Assembly: GCA_021823405.1 (NCBI GenBank)
Contig: JAKAOA010000015.1
Span: 1 to 33,844, forward strand
Reading direction: 5' to 3'
Source of the DNA: Bacteroidota bacterium
Lineage (GTDB): Bacteria > Bacteroidota > Bacteroidia > JABEUT01
Length of the DNA stretch: 33,844 nt
The notes below the pieces were generated by a model. It was not told where the DNA came from, ran no database searches, and saw nothing but the letters and a program-made list of their open reading frames with translations. Shown here piece by piece: positions 8,849-16,622 of this stretch (positions within the stretch are counted from its first letter, which is position 1; every line of letters starts with the position of its first letter). The position numbers were made by a program, and so were the translations under genes.

Positions 8849-9658
8849 ATGAACGAACATAAGATTCCCTTCAGGGGTAAATCGCTTTCTTCCAGGTCAG
8901 CAGGTGATGAAAAAATGGCTGCCATAATATTTATTCACGGTGGTTCCATGTCATCCAAGATCTGGCAGAAGCAATTTAATTCGGAACTATCCCGTAACTA
9001 CCACCTTATTTCGTATGATTTGCCCGGGCATGGCGAAAGCGACAATATCAGTAATTACAAACTGTCAGAATTGGCCGCATCTCTTGCCGCGGTCGTAAGA
9101 TACTTTTCACCAACCCAATTTGTGGCAGTCGGCAACAGCCTTGGCGGGAATGTGATTCTTCAAATCGCTGATGCGTTAACCAATTGCAGGGGCATAGTCT
9201 TACTGGACACACCGCCCGTTGGTAAGCCGCCGGAAATGGAAAAGGTTTTCCTGCCCAATGAGGCCATAGGAATGTTTTTTGCCAGGGATTACGAAAAAGC
9301 CAAGTTACCCGCTATTATGGAGTTACTATTTCACCGGGCCGACCATGCACCCGGCTTTGTGATAAGCGATTTCGAAAGAACCGATGGCTTGTCGCGGCAG
9401 GCTTTAGCCGAAACCGTTGAGGGAATGGATTATCAGGATGAGATTGCTGTGCTGAACGAGATGGAAATACAAGTTGCAATTATGCTTGGAATACGTGAGA
9501 AAATGCAAAACGTTGATTATTTTAAATCACTGAAATTCCCTTGTTTGTGGAAGGACAGGGTACACCTGATTGAGGATGCTGCCCACTGCGCCCAATGGGA
9601 AAATCCGGCGGCGTTCAATAACTTACTTCTGGAGTTCTGCCGGGAAAGGTTAAATTAA
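8849..9658 (+). CDS. Alpha/beta hydrolase (paralogue A)
   Basis: IFIHGGSMSSKIW oxyanion region, nucleophile elbow GNSLGG (GxSxG), catalytic His region AAHCAQWENP. Confidence 0.9.
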   Translation: MNEHKIPFRGKSLSSRSAGDEKMAAIIFIHGGSMSSKIWQKQFNSELSRNYHLISYDLPGHGESDNISNYKLSELAASLAAVVRYFSPTQFVAVGNSLGGNVILQIADALTNCRGIVLLDTPPVGKPPEMEKVFLPNEAIGMFFARDYEKAKLPAIMELLFHRADHAPGFVISDFERTDGLSRQALAETVEGMDYQDEIAVLNEMEIQVAIMLGIREKMQNVDYFKSLKFPCLWKDRVHLIEDAAHCAQWENPAAFNNLLLEFCRERLN

Positions 9659-10432
9659 TCCGCTGCTTATAACATACCTGCTCAATTCAGCTGTATTTCT
9701 GCAACGGGTCTTTTCTAACAGGTTGCGCCGGTGCGCCCTGACTGTGTAGGGGCTTAGTTTCAACCTTTCAGCAATTTGGTTGCTGTTATGACCCTGCAGA
9801 ATAAGCTTCGCTATTTCAATTTGCCTCGGCGAAATATTCATGTTCTTGTTCAGGGTTTTTCCCGGCAGGAATGTTACTGTTGACCCTTGGTTACCATGCT
9901 TTGAGATGGAAAAGGTGATATTATTGTCCAGTTTATGTGCAGTTATATCCGTACAAATTCCCAGTACGAGCAGCGGATTATTTTGCGGGTCTCTGTTCAA
10001 GACTACAAACTGCTGCAATGCTTTCATGAAGATTCCATCTTTTTTCCTGTACCTTAAATTGAATGAAAATCTTGTGGTTTTCAGTTCTTCTTCCTGCATT
10101 GTTTTCGCGTAGTCGAGGAATTGCGCAAAAACATGATGTGCTATAACATTAAGGTCATCCGGATGATATCTCGAATGGCTGAATTTGAGTCCTCCGTTCC
10201 GCACATATTCTTCAATTGTATAACCGCTCAAGCTATGCCAGTTTTCACTCAGGGAAAGATACTCTCCGGTGCTAAAATCCAAAACAAATACCGTACAGGG
10301 CAAAAGACTTATGATGTTCTTTAATAAATTAAAACCCTTCAGGTAATAGCGGAAATCCTTTATCTTTTGAAGTTCGTTATTCTCTCTTAATTCTGTGAGA
10401 TATTTGTAATAGGTCGAAGAGGAGTTTGACAT
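9650..10432 (-). CDS. PAS domain-containing LuxR-type transcriptional regulator (paralogue A)
   Basis: PAS (VFVLDFSTGEYLSLSENWHSLSGYTIEEY...HPDD...GICTDITAHK) plus C-terminal LuxR HTH (ISPRQIEIAKLILQGHNSNQIAERLKLSPYTVRAHRRNLLEKT). Confidence 0.9.
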   Translation of the reverse strand: MSNSSSTYYKYLTELRENNELQKIKDFRYYLKGFNLLKNIISLLPCTVFVLDFSTGEYLSLSENWHSLSGYTIEEYVRNGGLKFSHSRYHPDDLNVIAHHVFAQFLDYAKTMQEEELKTTRFSFNLRYRKKDGIFMKALQQFVVLNRDPQNNPLLVLGICTDITAHKLDNNITFSISKHGNQGSTVTFLPGKTLNKNMNISPRQIEIAKLILQGHNSNQIAERLKLSPYTVRAHRRNLLEKTRCRNTAELSRYVISSGLI

Positions 10433-10495
10433 ATAAATGGCTTAAAGGAAAGTATTTGTAGAAAAGGGTAATGAAATATCGCGGTGCGGCCTTGT

Positions 10496-11269
10496 CTAAA
10501 TCAATCCATTATTGGCAGCGTAATTGCATAACTCCGCAACATTCCTGCACTTCGTTTTATCCAGCAGGTTACGCCTGTGTGCCCTAACTGTGTATTGAGA
10601 TATTATTAGCTTTTCGGCAATTTGCCTGCTGTTCAATCCATCCATAATACTTTTTAGCACATCATACTCGCGCCTTGTTATGTTGAGCCGCTTACTGACC
10701 GTGCTTTCGGAAAAGGTAGCCAGTTTCAGTCCATTTTTGTCGTTGTAGTTTGAAACTGAAAACACTACCTTGCTATCTGTTTTATACGCGGTAATATCTG
10801 TACATAAGCCAAGTGTAATCAATGGATTACGCTCTTTGTCCCATGCAATAATGTAATATTGTTGCAATAATTGGGCATAGCTTCCGTCCTTCCTTTTGGT
10901 CCTGTAATTCATCGAGAATTTCGTATTTCTTAATTCTTTTTCCGTCAAACCTCTGGAGTATTCCATGAACCGCCTGAAAACCTTGCTTGAAATAGCTGCC
11001 ATATCATCCGGGTGTATTCTTTCCAGCAGCAAACCCTGCCCCATTGTTATGAATTCGTCCCTGGTAAATCCGAGGACAATTTGCACGTTCTCGCTAAGGA
11101 AAAGATATTTCTGCGTTCGGTAATCGAGAATATAAACGATTCCCGGAAGGAGGTCAATGGTTTTTTTGAGTAATGCAAACTGGAGCAGGTAGGAATTTAC
11201 GTTCCCGTACTTGACCAATTCAGTTTTCCCCTTAATCCATCTAAGATAATCAAAGTAAAATTGCGGCAT
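10496..11269 (-). CDS. PAS domain-containing LuxR-type transcriptional regulator (paralogue B)
   Basis: PAS (VYILDYRTQKYLFLSENVQIVLGFTRDEF...HPDD...GLCTDITAYK) plus LuxR HTH (ITRREYDVLKSIMDGLNSRQIAEKLIISQYTVRAHRRNLLDKTKC). Confidence 0.9.
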   Translation of the reverse strand: MPQFYFDYLRWIKGKTELVKYGNVNSYLLQFALLKKTIDLLPGIVYILDYRTQKYLFLSENVQIVLGFTRDEFITMGQGLLLERIHPDDMAAISSKVFRRFMEYSRGLTEKELRNTKFSMNYRTKRKDGSYAQLLQQYYIIAWDKERNPLITLGLCTDITAYKTDSKVVFSVSNYNDKNGLKLATFSESTVSKRLNITRREYDVLKSIMDGLNSRQIAEKLIISQYTVRAHRRNLLDKTKCRNVAELCNYAANNGLI

Positions 11270-11289
11270 ATATTTAATGGGATAGGCAT

Positions 11290-12102
11290 TCAGGGTTTTA
11301 AGGTATCGGAGCAGAATTCGTGAAGCAAGCCGTTAAATGCCTCTGCATTTTCCCATTGAGGACAATGAGCCGCATTCTCTATCAAAATGGTTTTACCACC
11401 CCACAAATTTGCTACATCGAGGGTATCGAAATAGGCGTTATTAATTAGTTTTTCCTCCTTGCCCGAGACGATAGCTACCGGGTAAGGGTGCGCTTTCAGT
11501 ATTTCGTTTTCATCGTTATAATCCGATGTGTTCACACTTTCCATAACCATCTGCCTGTTTAAGCCGTCGGCCCTTACATAATCCGGTATAACAAAATCGG
11601 GCGTATCTTTAAGATTGTGAAAAACAATACCCGGAATTTTGTCGAGGTTCGCACGGTCAATTTCCCTCGCAAATAACATTCCGATGTATGGATTAGGAAT
11701 CAAAGCATTCTCCAATGCGGGCGGTTTGCCAAGCACAGGTGAATCAACCAGCATGATGCCTTTGCAACCGCTTGCAACCGTTGATGCCTGCAGGGCGAGA
11801 TTTCCTCCAAGGCTGTTTCCCACCATAACGAATCTTTTAGGAGAAAAATGTTTCAACACTTTGGTAAGGGATTCTGCCAAAACGGGCAATCCATAGGATT
11901 CCAGGTTATCACTATCTCCATGCCCGGGCAGGTCGAAGGCTATTAATCGGTACCTCTCCAATGCGGCGCCTTCAAACTGTTTCCGCCATATTTTGGATGA
12001 CATGGAATTGCCATGGATAAATATAATGCCATCATTTCCTTCCTTGCCGGCAGAAGTTGCGGCTAAATATTTTCCCCTGAATGGCACTTTGAATTTCTTC
12101 AT
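11290..12102 (-). CDS. Alpha/beta hydrolase (paralogue B)
   Basis: IFIHGNSMSSKIW, GNSLGGN elbow, AAHCPQWENAEAFN; aligns along its length with 8849-9658. Confidence 0.9.
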   Translation of the reverse strand: MKKFKVPFRGKYLAATSAGKEGNDGIIFIHGNSMSSKIWRKQFEGAALERYRLIAFDLPGHGDSDNLESYGLPVLAESLTKVLKHFSPKRFVMVGNSLGGNLALQASTVASGCKGIMLVDSPVLGKPPALENALIPNPYIGMLFAREIDRANLDKIPGIVFHNLKDTPDFVIPDYVRADGLNRQMVMESVNTSDYNDENEILKAHPYPVAIVSGKEEKLINNAYFDTLDVANLWGGKTILIENAAHCPQWENAEAFNGLLHEFCSDTLKP

Positions 12103-12178
12103 GTTGTTTGTTGTAATGTATGCTTACGACTAATAAATTATTCCAAAAATAAGCAAAAAACTGATTCAAGCCCCCCGT

Positions 12179-12254
12179 ACCCGCTAAGGTCAATTCACCT
12201 GCATTTGTTTTGTGCCTGCCTGCTACAGTTCGGGCAGGAATTGCCTTAGTGGGT
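12179..12254. repeat. Hairpin repeat element 1 (ACCCGCTAAG...CTTAGTGGGT)
   Basis: 76 nt; ends pair as ACCCGCTAAGGTCAATT / AATTGCCTTAGTGGGT; inner stem CCTGCC...GGCAGG. Confidence 0.8.
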
Positions 12255-12328
12255 AAATAGTCCTTATAAGTTATACTTAAAAATAGTTTTCATTTGCAAA
12301 TATAATAAGCACAGCTTACTTTTTACTA

Positions 12329-12380
12329 ACCCACTAAGCCAGTCCGCAAAACAAATTACAGCGGGCTGAACTTAGCGGGT
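12329..12380. repeat. Hairpin repeat element 2, inverted relative of element 1
   Basis: 52 nt; ACCCACTAAGCCAG...CTGAACTTAGCGGGT; the reverse complement shares ACCCGCTAAG, ATTTGTTTTG and CTTAGTGGGT with element 1. Confidence 0.8.
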
Positions 12381-12483
12381 ACTGGTTAACCTTGGTTTAC
12401 CAATTAATTGCTGTTCTTTGATATAAAAACATTCATAATACTGGTACTTACGGGCAGTATAGAAAGTAATGTGCGTCTGGGCA

Positions 12484-12942
12484 TTAATTGGTGATGGTAA
12501 CTGCGCCGCTTGTAGAATTAAAATTGACCGTATATTCCTTCAGCCCGAGGGTACTGGGTCCTGAAAGCACACTCCCGTTGGTCAAACTATAGGTGGAACT
12601 GCACTCGAGACAAATGGCGGTAAGATTGTTTTGAGCCACAACAATACCGTTATTATCGGACAGATTATAGGTGCAGGTGCGGTCGAATGCTACCAGCTGC
12701 TGGCTGCCTGAACTATTTAGCCGGTACACCATTATTCCCCTGTAACCAACGCTGCTTAGATAAACCACATTGCCCACGGTTTTTAGCCCTGTATATCCTA
12801 CATTATTGATATTGAAACTTACATTTACAGCTACATTGGGCACGGGTGAACTTTCATCAGGATTATTGCCTTTCCCGCAACCGGCTACCCCCAGCAGGCA
12901 CGATAAAAATCCTATAACCGAGAGCCGTTTAAAATTTTTCAT
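12484..12942 (-). CDS. Small lipoprotein with degenerate Rieske-like sequence
   Basis: Lipobox LGVAGC; FDRTCTYN ... AICLECSSTYSLTNGSVLSGPSTLGLKEY resembles the Rieske CxH...CxxHGSxF..G.v..GPa layout, with ligand positions altered. Confidence 0.6.
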   Translation of the reverse strand: MKNFKRLSVIGFLSCLLGVAGCGKGNNPDESSPVPNVAVNVSFNINNVGYTGLKTVGNVVYLSSVGYRGIMVYRLNSSGSQQLVAFDRTCTYNLSDNNGIVVAQNNLTAICLECSSTYSLTNGSVLSGPSTLGLKEYTVNFNSTSGAVTITN

Positions 12943-13083
12943 ACCAACAAAGTTAGAACAAAGATATGAAACTTTGAATTATATTAGAGTTTATTCCGAT
13001 TAAGTTTCACATCTGTCCGGGGAAAATTAATTCGGCAGTCAAACACTTGTGTTTATTCAACTTTGCTTATCCATTCCATTTTA

Positions 13084-13179
13084 GGGCGTGCCCCCAAGCT
13101 GCACAAGGGGTCGGGCTATCCGCTGCAAGTCCTCTCCGCCTTTAGGCGGCTGCGGGCTTTCCACTTCTATCCCTCACGC
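13084..13179. repeat. Bacteroidota-type dispersed intergenic repeat (GGGCGTGCCCC...GGGGTCGGGCTATCCGCTGCA...CCACTTCTATCCCTCACGC)
   Basis: Sequence resembles a dispersed element I recall from Bacteroidota genomes; contains hairpin CCGCC-TTTA-GGCGG. Confidence 0.6.
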
Positions 13180-13386
13180 AAAATACAGGTAAAACAGGAA
13201 CCCATGCCGGACTGATTAATGCGGTTAAGCTATTCCCATGAGGTATGTCGGCTGCATTTCAGGCAGTGGAATCTTAAAGAGAGTCCCTTTATACCGGAAG
13301 TTCCATGGTATACCGATATGAATGTTTTGCATTTTCATTCTTTGTCGGTATATTTTGCGTTACGCCGGCGCTAAACCTAAGGTGGC

Positions 13387-13416
13387 ACACATTCGCAAAA
13401 TCGCTTACGGGCTGTA
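13387..13416 (-). repeat. Partial copy of the TAGTG/CACTA 70-bp repeat
   Basis: Reverse complement TACAGCCCGTAAGCGATTTTGCGAATGTGT matches the first 30 bp of the 28806-28875 copy at 24/30. Confidence 0.5.
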
Positions 13417-13521
13417 TATAAATAAAATTAAGGCATTCAAGGATTCAATCATTATTTTGCCGGACAGTATACCCTAATATTTTAGCATAAGATTAAGCCA
13501 ATTACTAATACGTAAAATGTA

Positions 13522-13529
13522 TAACTTTG
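13522..13529 (+). promoter_or_regulatory. Putative -7 box TAACTTTG upstream of gldA
   Basis: Matches TAnnTTTG; only 4 nt before the ATG; no clear -33 element. Confidence 0.35.
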
Positions 13530-13533
13530 CATT

Positions 13534-14448
13534 ATGTCGGTTACGGTGGAGCATATTACAAAGATATATGGCGTTCAAAAGGCGCTTGATGACGTATCGT
13601 TTAGTATAAAGAGCGGCGAGGTGGTCGGCTTTCTCGGACCCAATGGCGCAGGCAAAAGTACTATGATGAAAATACTTACCTGTTACCTCCCGCAAACATC
13701 GGGCAGAGCCACGGTATGCGGTTATGATGTTTCGGAACAATCTTTGGAAGTGCGCAAGAATGTTGGCTATCTGGCAGAAAACAACCCGCTCTATCTCGAT
13801 ATGTATGTTAAGGAATATCTCTCATTTATTGCCGGCATTCATCATTTACCGGATGTCAGAAAGCGCATAGAGGAGATGATAGAAATAACGGGACTTACAA
13901 TAGAACAACGAAAAAAAATAGGCGCGTTATCCAAAGGGTACAGGCAGCGCGTAGGGTTTGCACAAGCGCTGTTGCATAATCCGAAGGTTCTTATTTTGGA
14001 TGAGCCGACAAGCGGACTGGATCCAAACCAACTTGGAGAAATCCGTAACCTTATTGTACAGATTGGTAAAGAAAAAACCGTAATCCTCTCTACACACATC
14101 ATGCAGGAGGTGGACGCGGTATGCGACCGGGTTATCATTATCAATGCCGGTAAGATAGTAGCCGATAAACCTACCGGCGAACTTAAAAGCGGCAAAGGCG
14201 AGTATTTACTTATAACAATTGAATTCGATAAAGAACCCGATATTGAAAAACTGAAACGCATTCCGGGGATAATTGAAATAATTAAGACAGGGCAAGCCGC
14301 CGTCTTACAAATTCATGCAACAATAGAAAGAGACGTGCGCGGCGATATATTCAACTATGCGGTAAGCGAAAACCTTAAAGTGCTTACCTTGCATAAAGAG
14401 GAAAAAAAGCTGGAAGAAGTGTTTAAGGATTTAACAGTTTCCGGTTAA
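13534..14448 (+). CDS. gldA: Gliding motility-associated ABC transporter ATP-binding subunit GldA
   Basis: Walker A GPNGAGKST, signature LSKGYRQRVGFAQALLHNPKVLILDEPTSGLDPNQ; overall GldA-like start MSVTVEHITKIYGVQKALDDVSF. Confidence 0.88.
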   Translation: MSVTVEHITKIYGVQKALDDVSFSIKSGEVVGFLGPNGAGKSTMMKILTCYLPQTSGRATVCGYDVSEQSLEVRKNVGYLAENNPLYLDMYVKEYLSFIAGIHHLPDVRKRIEEMIEITGLTIEQRKKIGALSKGYRQRVGFAQALLHNPKVLILDEPTSGLDPNQLGEIRNLIVQIGKEKTVILSTHIMQEVDAVCDRVIIINAGKIVADKPTGELKSGKGEYLLITIEFDKEPDIEKLKRIPGIIEIIKTGQAAVLQIHATIERDVRGDIFNYAVSENLKVLTLHKEEKKLEEVFKDLTVSG

Positions 14449-14502
14449 TTCTAACTTCGTTATCTTTATTCATCTTACATTTTTAAGTCCGTCCCGTTAT
14501 TC

Positions 14503-15267
14503 ATGAAACAAATCTTACTACTGCTCGGTTTTCTTATTTTTCTGCATCCTGCCGACGGACAATACCGCTATGGAAACAATTCTTATCAGAAAAAGAGATT
14601 TTCTTTCTCCTTCAATCTCGGGGTCGGCATACCTATGCAGGATTTCGCAAAAGGCGGGCACCCCGATTCCACTCATGCGGTAGGGTATGCCAATCCCGGC
14701 TTTCATTTTGAAGTATGTATAAGTTACCTGTTCCTTGATTATGTGGGCGTTGCCGCAACCCTTGACAATTCATTATGTCCTTTAAACACTGGCGCTTACG
14801 CCAGCGCTTACAACGTACCGGACAGTTTCAGCGTGAGCGCCCAAGGCAATCACTATATTGCATCCTATCTTATAGGTCCTTATCTTAATCTGCCGGTGAA
14901 CAACAAGTTTAACATTGAAATAAAAGCGCTTGGCGGACTGGTTTCGGCTACCTATCCGGATATTACGATACAGCCGAATGATTTTAACAATCCTACATTT
15001 CAGGAATTCAAATATGCCCATGCACAGAATTTCGGTTACATGCTCTCGGCTTGCGGTAAGTTTATGGTTCAACAAAATCTGGCGCTAACTGCTACCGTTA
15101 GCTACACTTCATCGCAAATCGTTTATCCCGGGGGAGTGTTTGAAGTCACAACCCCTCCTATTCTGCAATCCCTTACCCCTCGAACTTATACCGGTTTCTC
15201 ATTCACTAATATGGATATGCAGCTTGGGCTATTGAGTTTTACTGTTGGCGCTGCCTTATGCTTCTGA
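14503..15267 (+). CDS. Outer membrane beta-barrel protein
   Basis: Signal peptide (LLLLGFLIFLHPADGQ); alternating aromatic/hydrophobic strands; C-terminal GLLSFTVGAALCF. Confidence 0.65.
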   Translation: MKQILLLLGFLIFLHPADGQYRYGNNSYQKKRFSFSFNLGVGIPMQDFAKGGHPDSTHAVGYANPGFHFEVCISYLFLDYVGVAATLDNSLCPLNTGAYASAYNVPDSFSVSAQGNHYIASYLIGPYLNLPVNNKFNIEIKALGGLVSATYPDITIQPNDFNNPTFQEFKYAHAQNFGYMLSACGKFMVQQNLALTATVSYTSSQIVYPGGVFEVTTPPILQSLTPRTYTGFSFTNMDMQLGLLSFTVGAALCF

Positions 15268-15293
15268 CGAACGTATTCATCAGACAGGTACAA

Positions 15294-15374
15294 AATTTGG
15301 AGCAAGAATTTGAAAAGTGGAAAGGTGGACTGGAGCAGACAGATGATGTGTGTGTGATAGGGATAAGAATTTAA
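15294..15374 (+). pseudogene. 3' relic of a SpoIIE/PP2C-type phosphatase gene
   Basis: Encodes NLEQEFEKWKGGLEQTDDVCVIGIRI*; 67/81 nt identical to the last 27 codons of the 19687-22041 gene. Confidence 0.75.
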
Positions 15375-15419
15375 CTTTAGCAGGTTAGGAATAGACCGCC
15401 TTCTTTTATCCAAAACGCT

Positions 15420-16469
15420 CTATTTAGGTTGTACTTGTGAGTTCAGAACCTGATCATTTGCCGCCCTGTACTGAAGAATATTTAAGTAATCCAATGCAAG
15501 CTGTCTGCCCCCTATTTCATAAGATTTTTGCACACAACTAATAGCGCTGTCAACCTTGCCGTTCATTTCACTGATAATACCCATATTGTAATATGCTTTA
15601 GCCCTTTTCCTCCATTTCGGGTTTCCGGTTTCCCTTTCCCATATCGCCGCTGCGCCGTTCCAGTCGCCTGCATCTGCCATGCGTCTTGCTATTTTAAAGT
15701 CGCGGTTGCCTCTTATATAGAACTCGCGGCTTACGCGGATTATAGCCGGTATCGTCCTGGAAGCATAGTTCTGTCCAAGCTGGTAACTTGTATTCATAAC
15801 TACTTGTTTATGGTCCATAAGTCCGTAGGCGGCATCACGCGGATTCAGGAAGTTTCCCTGAAACGTTAATCCCTGTCCCAGATTGTAGCCGTCCAGTATC
15901 AATTTATCGCGCGGGTCATATATTCTCCAGCCGGTATTAACTTTTGTTCCGGCTGTTGTATTGTTTGCAAGCCCCATTATGCCCCCGCTCAAAACCCCTT
16001 GGGCTGCCTGCATCACCCTTACTCTGGTATCGGTGTGGAACATCTCCAACGAAAAAAGCACATCCACATTGTTCCGGCGGCAGATGTCTTCTATTTCGCC
16101 CCACGATAGAGGCGGCGGGAATATGTCGGGATAACTGTTTATAAAATGCAATGAATTCAGGACTGCTATTTTGCTGTAATCGTTGGTCTGCGAGAGTGCG
16201 TCTTTTAATCCCCGTATACACTCATTACTGCAGTCGCTATCCAGTTTTGCGCTTTTTGCCGACAGTACATCGTCTATCTCTTTACGCACCTTATTGGAAT
16301 CGGAAATTATACTCCGGTTAATGATGCCCACATTTTTCACATACGCCGGTATTGTTACCGGAGCCGGTACCGTAATATTAAAATAGACCTCTTCGGTACA
16401 GGAATGTAGAGTAATAGAAGCAACTGCAAGATAGGAAATCTTCCGGATTGATTTAAAGTTGAGATTCAT
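15420..16469 (-). CDS. DUF6340-like lipoprotein with C-terminal TPR-like region
   Basis: Lipobox near SITLHSC; TEEVYFNITVPAPVTIPAYVKNVGIINRS; C-terminal AKAYYNMGIISEMNGKVDSAISCVQKSYEI. Confidence 0.7.
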   Translation of the reverse strand: MNLNFKSIRKISYLAVASITLHSCTEEVYFNITVPAPVTIPAYVKNVGIINRSIISDSNKVRKEIDDVLSAKSAKLDSDCSNECIRGLKDALSQTNDYSKIAVLNSLHFINSYPDIFPPPLSWGEIEDICRRNNVDVLFSLEMFHTDTRVRVMQAAQGVLSGGIMGLANNTTAGTKVNTGWRIYDPRDKLILDGYNLGQGLTFQGNFLNPRDAAYGLMDHKQVVMNTSYQLGQNYASRTIPAIIRVSREFYIRGNRDFKIARRMADAGDWNGAAAIWERETGNPKWRKRAKAYYNMGIISEMNGKVDSAISCVQKSYEIGGRQLALDYLNILQYRAANDQVLNSQVQPK

Positions 16470-16473
16470 TGGG

Positions 16474-16481
16474 CAAATTTA
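16474..16481 (-). promoter_or_regulatory. Putative -7 box (TAAATTTG) upstream of the 15420-16469 gene
   Basis: Reverse complement matches TAnnTTTG just upstream of the start. Confidence 0.35.
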
Positions 16482-16538
16482 TAACTTATCATCTCTACAT
16501 TACAGTGTTTTACAAAATTTAACATTGCCGTTCCATTT

Positions 16539-16608
16539 TAGTGCTCCTAAACGGTTTTGCCAACGCGTCCCGATAGTTATCGGGCCGCTCAACTCCCACT
16601 CTTCACTA
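16539..16608 (+). repeat. 70-bp dispersed element, copy 1 (TAGTG...CACTA)
   Basis: Gapless 56/70 match to the reverse complement of 28806-28875; similarity stops at both ends. Confidence 0.85.
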
Positions 16609-16622
16609 TATTTGAACCCAAG

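Noticed and set aside
13309-13352. Hairpin TATACCGA...TCGGTATA as a regulatory RNA
   Set aside because: Short interrupted stem in AT-rich DNA; no support beyond local complementarity.
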